A stretch of 64,000 nucleotides of DNA. Source: Bacteroidota bacterium (GTDB taxonomy: Bacteria; Bacteroidota; Ignavibacteria; Kryptoniales; JAKASW01). The notes under the pieces are model-generated. The model saw only the letters and a list, made by a program, of their open reading frames with translations. It searched no databases and was not told the origin of the DNA. A program made the translations under genes and the position numbers. The DNA lies in assembly GCA_021825585.1 (NCBI GenBank), contig JAKAGT010000002.1:248001-312000 (forward strand), written 5' to 3'. Numbering within the stretch: the stretch's first letter is position 1; the number at the start of each line of letters is the position of its first letter. Positions 17,274 through 26,228 of the stretch are shown one piece after another.

Positions 17274-18572
17274 ATGGGAATGACAATCACCGAGAAGATA
17301 CTCGCGAAACATGCGGGCCGCGACAGGGTTACCCCAGGCGAGAACGTATGGGTCGACGTAGATATTCTTCTGACGCACGATGTTACCGGACCAGGCACTA
17401 TTTCGATTTTCAAGAAGGAATTCGGAGAAAAGGCAAAAATCTGGGATAACGACAAGGTCGTCGTAATTCCGGATCACTATATATTCACCGAGGATCAGCA
17501 CGCAAAACGCAACGTCGAGTTCCTGCGGAGCTTTGCGCATGAACAGGACATAGAGAATTTCTATGACGTCGGGACGCCCCGCTACAAAGGCGTCTGCCAC
17601 GTGGCGCTGCCTGAGGAGGGTTTCGCAAGGCCGGGAGAAGTACTCTTCGGCACGGATTCGCATACCTGCACGGCCGGGGCTTTCGGCGAGTTCGCCACCG
17701 GTATCGGAAACACAGACGCGGCCTTCATTCTCGGAACCGGGAAACTCTGGGTCAAGATTCCCTCGACCGCCCGGTTCGTCTTCGACGGCGAGATGCCGGA
17801 TTACCTCATGGCAAAGGATCTGATACTCAAGATAATCGGAGACATCGGAGTCGACGGCGCATCTTACCAGGCGATGGAATTCGCGGGAGATGCCGTTCAA
17901 AGCCTGAACATCGAAGAGCGTATGACACTTTGTAACATGGTCATCGAGGCAGGCGGAAAGAACGGAGTGATCGCCCCTGACGACAGGACAGTCGAATATG
18001 TAAAGGCGAGAAGCAGGAAGGCGTTTACCCCTGTTCAGAACGACACCGATGCCGTCTTCGCATCGGAGAGAAAATACGACGCCAGTAAGCTTCGTCCGAT
18101 GGTGGCCAAACCGCACTCTCCGGAAAACGCCGAACCGGCAGAGAACCTCTCGGACGTGAAAGTGGACCAGGTCTACATCGGCTCTTGCACCGGTGGGAAG
18201 CTGACCGACTTCATCGCGGCCGCCAGGATCCTCAACGGCAGAAAAACTGCGGTCGACACATTCATCGTTCCTGCTACCACCGACGTTGCGAAGGGACTGT
18301 TGGAAAAGAAGATCGACGGCAAGCCGCTACGCACGATATTTGAGGAGGCAGGCTGCAGAATCGGGAACGCTACTTGTGGCGCGTGCCTCGGCGGCCCGGA
18401 TGACACTTTCGGACGTCTGAACGGCGAAGAGATTTGCGTCTCGACCACGAACCGCAACTTCCCCGGCAGAATGGGTTCAAAGAAATCGCAGGTGTTTCTG
18501 GCTTCACCGCTCACTGCGGCAGCAACCGCGGTTACGGGAAAAATTACGGACCCCAGAAAATATCTGGCATAA
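17274..18572 (+). CDS. leuC: 3-isopropylmalate dehydratase, large subunit
   Basis: The aconitase-family Fe-S subunit that isomerises isopropylmalate together with LeuD. It has 432 residues, the shorter archaeal/HacA-like type, not the ~470-residue enterobacterial type. Cluster ligands are visible as DSHTCT (residue ~130), SCTGGK (~305) and CGACLGG (~365). The related citraconate/methylmalate step after CimA may also be done by this enzyme. ATG 17274 and ATG 17280 are both possible starts. A 183-base gap containing a palindromic element separates it from leuD. Confidence 0.95.
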   Translation: MGMTITEKILAKHAGRDRVTPGENVWVDVDILLTHDVTGPGTISIFKKEFGEKAKIWDNDKVVVIPDHYIFTEDQHAKRNVEFLRSFAHEQDIENFYDVGTPRYKGVCHVALPEEGFARPGEVLFGTDSHTCTAGAFGEFATGIGNTDAAFILGTGKLWVKIPSTARFVFDGEMPDYLMAKDLILKIIGDIGVDGASYQAMEFAGDAVQSLNIEERMTLCNMVIEAGGKNGVIAPDDRTVEYVKARSRKAFTPVQNDTDAVFASERKYDASKLRPMVAKPHSPENAEPAENLSDVKVDQVYIGSCTGGKLTDFIAAARILNGRKTAVDTFIVPATTDVAKGLLEKKIDGKPLRTIFEEAGCRIGNATCGACLGGPDDTFGRLNGEEICVSTTNRNFPGRMGSKKSQVFLASPLTAAATAVTGKITDPRKYLA

Positions 18573-18609
18573 ACAGGAAATTGATTTCACCTGCGATGAA
18601 AAGTTTCAA

Positions 18610-18736
18610 GTTCCAAAGCTCAAGCTCCAAACAACCTCCGAAACGTATTTTCAAAGTCCTGCGACGGGTTTTTTCTTTGTTTTCGTCGCAGAGGAGAAGA
18701 ATTCGTATGGAGGTTGGAGCCTGATGTTTGGAACTC
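18610..18736. repeat. Palindromic element between leuC and leuD
   Basis: A ~127-base imperfect palindrome. The left arm begins AGTTCCAAAGCTCAAGCTCC (18610) and runs to about 18646; the right arm ends GGAGCCTGATGTTTGGAACT (18736). The arms are reverse complements apart from a few substitutions and a short indel. Nested inside, TGCGACG (18661-18667) pairs exactly with CGTCGCA (18685-18691) around a T-rich loop. This looks like a dispersed intergenic repeat or MITE-like insertion, not an operon-specific signal. I found no transposase and no second copy in the window. Confidence 0.75.
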
Positions 18737-18755
18737 ATATCAAATAGGAGATTAA

Positions 18756-19331
18756 ATGACGATAACGGGAAGAGTTTACGTGGTCGGCGACAATGTTGAT
18801 ACCGACCAGATCATTCCTGCCAGACACCTTGTCTACAACACACACTCACCAGAGGAACGGAAACTGTTCGGCAAGTACGCCATGAGCGGTGTACCGGATG
18901 AGGAGTCCGGGCTGCCGAACGGCGGGATAAAGTTCGTCAACGAAGGGAGCTACGAGTCCGAATTTTACATCGTCGTCGGCGGAAAGAATTTCGGATGCGG
19001 TTCATCGAGGGAACATGCGCCGCTCGCGCTTCAGGTTGCAGGAGTCAAAGCGGTGATCGCCCAGAGTTATGCGCGAATTTTCTACAGGAACTCCGTGGAC
19101 GGCGGGTTCCTGATGCCGCTCGAATCGGTGGACAACATTCACAAATCGTTTTCAACCGGTGATCATGCGGTCATAGATCTTGGGAATAACAGCATAACAA
19201 ACTCCACCACCGGCGAATCCTTTAATCTGCGGTCGCTCGGCGACGCGGCGGATATAGTCAATGCAGGCGGGATATTCTCTTACGCTCGCAAGATCGGGAT
19301 GATCAAGGCAGTAGTGAGCGCGAATGTTTAA
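18756..19331 (+). CDS. leuD: 3-isopropylmalate dehydratase, small subunit
   Basis: The swivelling small subunit of the LeuCD dehydratase. It has 191 residues, slightly longer than the ~165-residue archaeal-like type that usually partners a 430-residue Leu[18 protein letters not shown] opens the protein, and [18 protein letters not shown] around residues 75-92 is the conserved substrate loop. An AGGAG site precedes the ATG. The gene overlaps leuB by eight bases at its end, so coupling is expected. Confidence 0.94.
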   Translation: MTITGRVYVVGDNVDTDQIIPARHLVYNTHSPEERKLFGKYAMSGVPDEESGLPNGGIKFVNEGSYESEFYIVVGGKNFGCGSSREHAPLALQVAGVKAVIAQSYARIFYRNSVDGGFLMPLESVDNIHKSFSTGDHAVIDLGNNSITNSTTGESFNLRSLGDAADIVNAGGIFSYARKIGMIKAVVSANV

Positions 19332-20391
19332 AATAGCGGTAATTCCCGGGGACGGCATAGGTCCAGAAGTCACCTCACAGGCCGTTCGCATACTGAAGAA
19401 GGCTTCACACATCTTAAATGAGAAATTCGAATTCACAGAGTTGAAGGCGGGCGGGATAGCCTTTGAGGCATCTGGCAAACCGCTTCCTGAAGAGACTTTG
19501 AAGGCCGCACTCGCCAGCGATGCAGTTCTGCTCGGCGCGGTCGGCGGCCCTAAGTGGGATTCGCTGCCCTACGAGTCGAAGCCGGAGCAGGCCCTTCTCG
19601 GCTTGCGCAAGTCCCTCGAATTGTACGCGAACATCCGACCAGCGATTCTCTTCGATGCGCTCCTGGATGCATCCTCCGTGAAGGCAGACATCGTAAAAGG
19701 CATAGATATAATCGTCGTTCGCGAATTGACTGGCGGCATTTATTTCGGCCGGCCGGCCGGGATCGTCGAAGAAGCCGGGACACGGCGCGGAATCAATACG
19801 ATGACTTACACAGAGCCGGAAATCGAGCGGATCGCCCACACTGCTTTCAAACTCGCCAAGACAAGGAGTAAGAAGGTAACGTCTGTCGACAAGGCAAACA
19901 TCCTGCACACCTCGATGCTCTGGCGTGAAGTCGTGAACAAGATTCACGAGGCTCAATATCCGGATATTGAACTGGATCACATGTACGTCGACAACGCCTC
20001 GATGCAGCTCATAAGGCGGCCGAAACAATTCGACGTAATTCTCACGGAAAACATGTTCGGCGACATATTAAGCGACGAAGCCTCGATGCTGACCGGATCC
20101 ATCGGGATGCTTCCTTCGGCCAGCATTGGTGAGAAGCATTCGCTTTATGAGCCAATTCACGGGAGCGCTCCTGATATCGCCGGAAAGGGATTGGCTAATC
20201 CGATAGCGAGCATACTATCGGCGGCTATGCTCCTTGAATACTCATTCAAGCAAAAAGAAGTTGCCAGGAAAATCTTCCGCGCCGTCGAGTCCGTACTCAA
20301 TCAGGGTTACAGGACAGCCGATATTTCCTCTTCGAAGGAGAACGTCTTGTCGACAGAGGAGATGGGCGCCAAGATCGAAAACGCAATTTAG
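19324..20391 (+). CDS. leuB: 3-isopropylmalate dehydrogenase
   Basis: Oxidatively decarboxylates 3-isopropylmalate with NAD+ in leucine synthesis. Its 355 residues are normal. [13 protein letters not shown] opens the protein. Substrate/metal motifs include [10 protein letters not shown], the DKANIL segment, DNASMQL and [25 protein letters not shown], with the nucleotide site [10 protein letters not shown]. The ATG lies within the leuD end (eight-base overlap). It is the last gene of the branched-chain operon; a large hairpin follows 50 bases downstream. The same enzyme may also serve the citramalate branch. Confidence 0.97.
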   Translation: MFKIAVIPGDGIGPEVTSQAVRILKKASHILNEKFEFTELKAGGIAFEASGKPLPEETLKAALASDAVLLGAVGGPKWDSLPYESKPEQALLGLRKSLELYANIRPAILFDALLDASSVKADIVKGIDIIVVRELTGGIYFGRPAGIVEEAGTRRGINTMTYTEPEIERIAHTAFKLAKTRSKKVTSVDKANILHTSMLWREVVNKIHEAQYPDIELDHMYVDNASMQLIRRPKQFDVILTENMFGDILSDEASMLTGSIGMLPSASIGEKHSLYEPIHGSAPDIAGKGLANPIASILSAAMLLEYSFKQKEVARKIFRAVESVLNQGYRTADISSSKENVLSTEEMGAKIENAI

Positions 20392-20440
20392 AGCGCTCTA
20401 CCCGGCCTCACGTCTGTGGCTCTCCCCAGCAAATTAATTT

Positions 20441-20493
20441 TCCGCATAGACATTCACCGACTCAAAGAAATTTGAGCCGGTGATGCTTGCGGA
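20441..20493 (+). terminator. Large hairpin after leuB
   Basis: A 53-base interrupted palindrome: outer TCCGCA/TGCGGA, middle CACCG/CGGTG, inner CTCAAA/TTTGAG around a four-base loop. It begins 49 bases after the leuB stop and lies before the amidase promoter. No T-run follows on either strand, so it may end transcription with a factor or protect the mRNA 3' end. The position suits an operon end. Confidence 0.5.
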
Positions 20494-20631
20494 TGAATCA
20501 CATTGATAATTCTCCGGTCTCACCGCGATATGCTCAACACAGCCGCTCAATGATCGCCCGCCCAGCGGTTCTTGACGCAGTCAGACAAGCATAATTCTCC
20601 CCCGTAATTTCCCCAAAATCCTTCAAAAAGG

Positions 20632-20661
20632 TTGAAAAGCACCGCTTCAAGCCTTTATATT
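20632..20661 (+). promoter_or_regulatory. Probable promoter of the amidase-spm block
   Basis: TTGAAA (20632-20637) and TATATT (20656-20661) are separated by 18 bases, about 24 bases before the amidase ATG at 20686. It follows the leuB hairpin, supporting a new transcription unit. Confidence 0.55.
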
Positions 20662-20685
20662 TAACCTAATCAACTTGGCCTGCTG

Positions 20686-22917
20686 ATGAGAAAGCTCTTT
20701 GCAAAAGTATTACTCCAACTGACTTTGTTGTCAGTTGCTTCCCTAACCCTCTGGAGATGCGCGCCGTCGATTTATTACGTGAAGCCGACCGACTGGGAAA
20801 AGCCGCAAAGGCAGGACTCAACTATCGCGTACTACTCCCAATATATCAAGGGTTGGAAAATATTCGTCGACCCGGGACACGGCGGTGCGGACCGATTCGG
20901 TCACGGTCCAACGGGTGAGACCGAGGCAGACATCAATCTTCGCGTCGGACTCGCATTGCGGGATTACCTGACACGTGCGGGGGCGATCGTCTTCATGTCG
21001 CGCACGAAAGATACAACTGTGAGCCTCCTCGACAGGCCGAAGATGGCGGCGGAAGACGGCGCGGACATTTTTATTTCAATTCATCACAATGCCACAGGCG
21101 GGCCCGAAAGATATCCGCCGCTCAACTATACCTCTACATGGTACCACGCGGTCAAAGGCGACAGCGCTTACACGCCCGCTGACCACGACCTCGCAAGATA
21201 TGTCGAGAGAGATCTGGCCTACGCGATGGGAAATCCCGAGCCGAACTTCTTTTCGTTCGACGGGACATTGTCCGACTACCTCGTTTATCCGCTTGCGGGC
21301 TTTGCAGTGCTGAGACATTCCAAGATCCCAGCCATACTGACCGAATGTTCATTTTTCTCCAGCCCGTATGAGGAGCAGCGTTTAAAGCACGACACGTTCA
21401 ACGAAATAGAAGCATGGGGAATTTTCAAAGGGCTTGGGAAATACCTGAAAGCAGGAATACCTCGGCTTACCTACTCCGGCGACACGTTGTTCAATAAGAT
21501 ACCGGTCAGTTTCAACATAGGCTATTCCGAGGGTGAGTTCTTCGGCGGGAAGTACGCAATTGATAAAAAGTATCTGAAAGCGGAGATAGACGGCAAACCT
21601 GTGAACGCAGTCTTCGACAGCGACTCGGACAGAATTTCCCTAACGTCGACGACCCTCCTTCCCGGAAGACACTACCTCAGCGTCGTCATAAAAAACGAAG
21701 AAGGCAACCACTCGTTCCCCTTCCTTAGACATTTCTACTATGTTCCCCCGCCCGCAGAGATCAGCGCGTTAGTGAACCCCGATACACTTTCCGTGAAACC
21801 CACGCGTTTTTTCACGCGCGTCGTCGTGAGATCCGCTGATAATTACAACATTTCTGATTTTGTCAACCCGGCAGCAGCCGTAACGAATGCGACAGCAGAC
21901 ACGACCTTCCACAGCGACGGAGCTATCTACACAATTTTCAGCAAGTCCGATTCCAGCACGCCCGTAATAAGGTTTACGCTGGACACTCTGGATACAATCA
22001 TCAGTCCTGCCGTCGGAAAGTACATCTCTGTCGGAACAATTTCGGTGAGATCATTGAGCGGAGACCCGATCGGCGGTGCCGTGATATGTACGGGAAGTAA
22101 GGTGATCGCCACCTCCCTTGCGAATGGGTTTGCATCTTTTAAATATGACGGAGTGCCATTGAGCGTGAGCCTTCCTGGCTATTATATACAGACATGCAAC
22201 ACAATTCCCGAAGCGCCGATCAAATTGACTCCCATTGCCGACAGTCTGCTGATTGGGAAGACGATCCTTATCGATCCCGCCTTCGGAGGAGAAGACAGCG
22301 GGCCGTCCTCAGGTTCACTTACCGCCGCCAGTATCGATTTGTCGGTCGCGAGAGATCTGAACGACTTGCTCCGAAGCTTCGGCGCGAACTCCCATCTTGT
22401 TCGGAGCACGGACACGACATTGACAATCGAACAGCGTGCAGATCTCTCCAGGGGCTATTCCAGAGGATTTTACATCTCAATCTCTGCTGTGAACCCCGTC
22501 CCGAAATTTTCCGTGACAATTTATCCAAGCATCGCCAACCGCAGATTAGCCTCAACGCTTCAGGCATCTCTCAGCGTGGAATTCGACACGACCGGCACGG
22601 CTATTTCCCGCAACGGCATCTTCGAACTGGCAGCCCTCAGCACTGTCGGGGTCGAACTCCCGTCGCCTATCACAACCTTCTACTCAGAAGAGGAACTGGA
22701 CCGGCAAAGCACCGAAATTGCGTGGAGAATTCTCGACGGTATGCTCGGTTATTATGGTTATTTCAAATCATTCAGCAAGAGCGATTACACAAGATTGGAT
22801 GAGGTTCTAAACCTTCCGATGTCCGGCGGCAAAGTCTTTTCCGTTAATCCGTATCAACTAAGACTGATAAATACACATCTTCTCCAGGAATATAAAAAAG
22901 GAAATGAGGACAAATGA
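20686..22917 (+). CDS. Probable lipoprotein N-acetylmuramoyl-L-alanine amidase with a second, inactive amidase-like domain
   Basis: A 743-residue envelope protein. The N-terminus has a hydrophobic stretch ending LTLWRC, a plausible lipobox at Cys25. The first Amidase_3 domain (residues ~57-255) has the full zinc set: His65 in DPGHGG, Glu80, His133 in SIHHNA and catalytic Glu220 in ILTECSFF. A beta-rich middle follows (~260-510). Residues ~525-735 repeat the amidase fold pattern, but DPGHGG has become DPAFGG (Phe533 for His), SIHHNA has become SISAVN, and the Glu is lost, so this copy cannot bind zinc. It should cleave the peptide from muramic acid; the second copy may bind glycan. Its stop is one base from the spmA start. 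Confidence 0.88.
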   Translation: MRKLFAKVLLQLTLLSVASLTLWRCAPSIYYVKPTDWEKPQRQDSTIAYYSQYIKGWKIFVDPGHGGADRFGHGPTGETEADINLRVGLALRDYLTRAGAIVFMSRTKDTTVSLLDRPKMAAEDGADIFISIHHNATGGPERYPPLNYTSTWYHAVKGDSAYTPADHDLARYVERDLAYAMGNPEPNFFSFDGTLSDYLVYPLAGFAVLRHSKIPAILTECSFFSSPYEEQRLKHDTFNEIEAWGIFKGLGKYLKAGIPRLTYSGDTLFNKIPVSFNIGYSEGEFFGGKYAIDKKYLKAEIDGKPVNAVFDSDSDRISLTSTTLLPGRHYLSVVIKNEEGNHSFPFLRHFYYVPPPAEISALVNPDTLSVKPTRFFTRVVVRSADNYNISDFVNPAAAVTNATADTTFHSDGAIYTIFSKSDSSTPVIRFTLDTLDTIISPAVGKYISVGTISVRSLSGDPIGGAVICTGSKVIATSLANGFASFKYDGVPLSVSLPGYYIQTCNTIPEAPIKLTPIADSLLIGKTILIDPAFGGEDSGPSSGSLTAASIDLSVARDLNDLLRSFGANSHLVRSTDTTLTIEQRADLSRGYSRGFYISISAVNPVPKFSVTIYPSIANRRLASTLQASLSVEFDTTGTAISRNGIFELAALSTVGVELPSPITTFYSEEELDRQSTEIAWRILDGMLGYYGYFKSFSKSDYTRLDEVLNLPMSGGKVFSVNPYQLRLINTHLLQEYKKGNEDK

Positions 22918-22918
22918 G

Positions 22919-23869
22919 ATGCTGAATTACGTTTGGCTCGGATTAATAGTAATTGGAGTTCTCGCGGCAGCAGGCAGCGACATTTATGACGCATCGACCA
23001 ATCGGTACCGCAATGGAGAGCAGTTCGAACTTCAGTACGACAGCACCTCCGCAAACGCGGCGGTCGTGAGCTACAGCAGGCAATACTTCGATAAGTTCTA
23101 CGGGGTACAAATAGAGGCAACCGATACACTCAGCTTCCCTGCCGCAATCACAAACAACTCGATGCAAATAAAGCTGGGCGATAAAACGCCGGAACTATGG
23201 CAGACCGTCGCTAAGACTGCGGACAATCCAAAGGAGATTACGGCGACTATAGTGAAAAGGAGCGGGAAAAGCTTATTTATCCTTCTTCCTGTCACAAATC
23301 TCGTCCGAACGAAGGCCGTCCTCGATGCGGTGATAAGCTACAGTTCGCTGGCAGTTGAGATTGCCATCGGACTTATCGGCGTCATGGCATTCTGGCTCGG
23401 GATAATGAAGCTTGCCGAAGACAGCGGTCTCATAAAAATCATAGCCCGGATGATGAGGCCGATAATGACGCGGATCTTTCCCGAAATACCGCCCGACCAC
23501 CCGGCAATCGGAGCGATGATAATGAACATTGCGGCAAACATGCTGGGGCTCAGCAACGCCGCAACTCCGTTCGGCCTGAGAGCCATGGAAGAGCTCGACA
23601 GCCTGAACCCGCAAAAAGGAACGGCGACTAACGCTATGGTCACTTTCCTCGCCATAAACACTGCGGGCCTGACACTCATTCCGGCAACGGCCATAGCGGT
23701 ACGGGCGGCCATCGGTTCGAAGGATCCGACCATCATCTTATTAACGTCGTTCTTCGGAGCCGGTCTTGCAACCATCGCCGGAATAGCCGCCGCGAAGATA
23801 TTGCAGAGGCTGAAAGTGTACCGATTCGACAAGACGACTCCTGAGAGTCCGGAAGTGAGGGGAAAATGA
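22919..23869 (+). CDS. spmA: SpmA-like nucleoside-recognition (gate) domain membrane protein
   Basis: Homologous to Bacillus spore maturation protein A, despite no sign of sporulation here. It has 316 residues from ATG 22919. One N-terminal membrane helix (YVWLGLIVIGVLAAAG) is followed by ~100 polar residues that are probably periplasmic and are absent from the ~196-residue Bacillus protein. Then come several helices with the family motifs MGxxxLAED-like GIMKLAEDSGL, AANMLGLSNAATPFGLRAMEEL and FLAINTAGLTLIP. An earlier ATG (22904) overlaps the amidase end. Its partner spmB overlaps by four bases. Coupling to an amidase suggests a cell-wall role. Confidence 0.88.
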   Translation: MLNYVWLGLIVIGVLAAAGSDIYDASTNRYRNGEQFELQYDSTSANAAVVSYSRQYFDKFYGVQIEATDTLSFPAAITNNSMQIKLGDKTPELWQTVAKTADNPKEITATIVKRSGKSLFILLPVTNLVRTKAVLDAVISYSSLAVEIAIGLIGVMAFWLGIMKLAEDSGLIKIIARMMRPIMTRIFPEIPPDHPAIGAMIMNIAANMLGLSNAATPFGLRAMEELDSLNPQKGTATNAMVTFLAINTAGLTLIPATAIAVRAAIGSKDPTIILLTSFFGAGLATIAGIAAAKILQRLKVYRFDKTTPESPEVRGK

Positions 23870-24405
23870 TTAAGGACATCCTGCAAGCTCTTTCGATCAT
23901 CGCAATACCTCTGATCATAGCTGTCTTTGTAATCTATGCGGCAAGAAAGAAGGTACCCGTCTACGAGAGCTTCGTCAGCGGTGCAAAAGGCGGATTTGAA
24001 GTCGCAATAAAGATCATCCCATACCTCGTTGCGATGCTCGTGGCGATCGGAATCTTCCGTGCGAGCGGAGCGATGAGTATTTTTGTTGGCGCACTTTCAC
24101 CGTTGGCGCACCTGATAGGGATGCCGCCCGAAGCCCTGCCCATGGCTCTATTAAGGCCCCTGAGCGGCAGCGGATCGCTCGGTCTCATGACCGACATAAT
24201 GAAGAGATACGGACCGGACTCGTTTATCGGCGTGCTTGTTTCGACAATGTACGGAAGCAGTGAAACTACTTTCTATGTCATTGCTGTTTATTTTGGTGCG
24301 GTAAACATCTATCGCACCCGTCACGCGGTGGCTGCGGGGCTCATAGCAGATGCCGTCGGTATGTTGGGTGCGTTACTGATTTGCAGGATATTGTTCGGAA
24401 GTTGA
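23866..24405 (+). CDS. spmB: SpmB-like nucleoside-recognition (gate) domain membrane protein
   Basis: A 179-residue integral membrane protein homologous to spore maturation protein B. The family segments VPVYESFVSGAKGGFEVAIKI, IFRASGAM and ALMRPLSGSGSLG-like ALLRPLSGSGSLG are present, followed by STMYGSSETTFYVIAVYFG. Start ATG 23866 overlaps the spmA stop as ATGA. SpmA and SpmB probably form one complex; in Bacillus they affect spore core dehydration, but in non-spore-formers the transported substrate is unknown. Length and helix pattern are normal. Confidence 0.9.
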   Translation: MIKDILQALSIIAIPLIIAVFVIYAARKKVPVYESFVSGAKGGFEVAIKIIPYLVAMLVAIGIFRASGAMSIFVGALSPLAHLIGMPPEALPMALLRPLSGSGSLGLMTDIMKRYGPDSFIGVLVSTMYGSSETTFYVIAVYFGAVNIYRTRHAVAAGLIADAVGMLGALLICRILFGS

Positions 24406-24427
24406 TAATTAAGTCATTGGGAAATTA

Positions 24428-25759
24428 ATGAGACTCGTTTTTGCAATAGCTATAACTATAGTTGTACTCGGATCCTCCGCATGCGCACAGAATTACAGTC
24501 AGCCCGTTTTTCCACCGGACCAGAATCAAATATCGGGAGGTCTCGGAATAACATGGATTACCGACAACGGAGGAGAACCTATTCCCTATTATTCGATAGG
24601 AGTCCTTCCCGACTTGTCGTTCGGGAAATTAGGAGTCGGACTCAATTTCACCCTCCTGATTTCCAGCAATGACGGGACAATCCGCAAGGTCGACTGGTCG
24701 GATGGCGCTTACCGGAGAATAATCCGGTACGTCAGGTGGGGTCAAAAGCACGACCCGGTGTATGCCATGGCAGGCCAACTATACTCAGCGACGATCGGCT
24801 ACGGCCTCATCGTGGACAATTACGACAACAGCCCGAGTTACGACTACAGAAGAGTCGGCGCTGAGTTCGACGTTGACCTGAAGAAATTCGGCTTCGAGAC
24901 ACTGTACGGAGACTTCCAGCGTCCGGGTGTGATGGGTGGGAGAGTCTATGTGCGTCCGCTGAAGTTCTCCAGCCTGGCGGACGCTCCGGTAATCGGCGGT
25001 ATGGAACTCGGCGCGACGTTCGCCACCGATCAGAACCCCAACTCGGGTGTGATCGAGGCGGCTTACAACCAGACGACACAGCGCGACAGCGTCATCAAGG
25101 ACAAAGGCAGGATTGAAGAGTTCGGGCTCGACGCGGGATTCCCGATTCTGCGGTCCGAGTATGTCGACCTCGATGCATACTACGCCTTTGCGCAATTCAC
25201 CCACTTCGGTCACGGGACAGCGGTTGGTTTAATGGGGAATTTCCGCGGGCTCGGGCTTGCGACCGCGTCGGTCAAGATCGAACGTCAATTCATCGGCAAC
25301 CAATTCATACCGGAATACTTCGATCAGTTTTATGAGCTTGCACGATTCACGCCGAACGGCAGCATAGTCAGCAAGGCTTCTCAACTTCAGAACATGCGAA
25401 GATCGGCCGGGTGGTACGGTCAAGTCATCGTGTCCCTGATGCATAATTTCAAAATACTCGGAGGGTACCGGGGCATTGACAACGACCCTAACGGAGGACT
25501 TCTCAACCTGGAAACAAATTTCCCGAACGTGATTCCGATGATAGCCTTCCATGCGGGGTACGACAGATGGGGTGTAAGGGGATTCAGCAATCTGTTCAAG
25601 CTCGACTCGCGATCCCTCCTGTACGCTTTCGTGGGTTACAATCCTTATCCCTTCATGACGGTAGGCTTGAATTACTATTGGACGTTCATTCCGCAGAACG
25701 GGACTTATGTGGTTCAAAGATGGGTGTCGCCGGGCATCATGCTCAACTTTACCTTCTGA
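24428..25759 (+). CDS. Predicted outer-membrane beta-barrel protein of unknown function
   Basis: I do not recognise the family. The 443-residue protein begins with a signal peptide (MRLVFAIAITIVVL, cleavage likely after CAQ). It continues with alternating aromatic and polar strands rich in Gly, Tyr, Asp and Asn, and ends in GIMLNFTF with a terminal Phe, as outer-membrane barrels do. It lies 22 bases after spmB and 55 bases before a two-heme cytochrome, all in one direction. A role as a porin or receptor in the same envelope/electron-transfer set is inference from position. Confidence 0.7.
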   Translation: MRLVFAIAITIVVLGSSACAQNYSQPVFPPDQNQISGGLGITWITDNGGEPIPYYSIGVLPDLSFGKLGVGLNFTLLISSNDGTIRKVDWSDGAYRRIIRYVRWGQKHDPVYAMAGQLYSATIGYGLIVDNYDNSPSYDYRRVGAEFDVDLKKFGFETLYGDFQRPGVMGGRVYVRPLKFSSLADAPVIGGMELGATFATDQNPNSGVIEAAYNQTTQRDSVIKDKGRIEEFGLDAGFPILRSEYVDLDAYYAFAQFTHFGHGTAVGLMGNFRGLGLATASVKIERQFIGNQFIPEYFDQFYELARFTPNGSIVSKASQLQNMRRSAGWYGQVIVSLMHNFKILGGYRGIDNDPNGGLLNLETNFPNVIPMIAFHAGYDRWGVRGFSNLFKLDSRSLLYAFVGYNPYPFMTVGLNYYWTFIPQNGTYVVQRWVSPGIMLNFTF

Positions 25760-25814
25760 TCTGGAACCTTTCCGGTTCCCTTCTCTGTTGAAAAAATTAA
25801 ATGGAGAAGCACCT

Positions 25815-26222
25815 GTGAAAAGAACGTGGATTATTGTCACTGCCCTGATTCTGATCGGACTTGTCAGCCTGTTTTCGCATAATATTGTCTTTGCCAAACA
25901 GAAGCCCGAACCATCCTTTGCAAAGAACCTGCAGGTGCTGACCTTCCTGAAATCGAAGAAGGAATTGAAGAGCTGGATGGACATGATCAAGCAGAGCCTC
26001 GGCGTCAATTGCAGCTACTGCCACAACACTCAAAACTTCGCCAGTGACGCCAAGGTACCGAAGCGCCGGGCGCGAATGATGCTCAAAATGCTCGTCCAGA
26101 TCAGGCAAGAGTATTTCTCATTCCCCGACGCAAAGAAACCGACTTGCTATACGTGCCATCAGGGACATAAGGTTCCTGTAAACATGCCCCCGGGCGGCTT
26201 CAAGAATTTCAGCGACAACTGA
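25815..26222 (+). CDS. Exported two-heme c-type cytochrome (reaction-centre cytochrome-like family)
   Basis: A 135-residue periplasmic protein starting at GTG 25815, with GGAGAAG upstream. Residues 1-28 are a signal peptide or anchor (IIVTALILIGLVSLFSHNIVFA). Two heme attachment motifs, CSYCH (~71) and CYTCH (~118), are present. The preceding MDMIKQSLGVNC and the following NFASDAKVPKRRARMMLKM match the CytoC_RC-type family, in which a Met upstream of CxxCH is an axial ligand. No other photosynthesis genes are visible, so it is likely a general electron carrier. Its stop is six bases from the heme-porin gene. Confidence 0.88.
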   Translation: MKRTWIIVTALILIGLVSLFSHNIVFAKQKPEPSFAKNLQVLTFLKSKKELKSWMDMIKQSLGVNCSYCHNTQNFASDAKVPKRRARMMLKMLVQIRQEYFSFPDAKKPTCYTCHQGHKVPVNMPPGGFKNFSDN

Positions 26223-26228
26223 TAATTC

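Noticed and set aside
17133-18116. A 327-codon minus-strand open frame
   Set aside because: Antisense to the end of leuA and most of leuC; composition is that of a complementary-strand shadow.
25815-26222. Evidence for phototrophy from the reaction-centre-like cytochrome
   Set aside because: The family is common in non-phototrophs, and no reaction-centre, chlorosome or bacteriochlorophyll genes are in the window.
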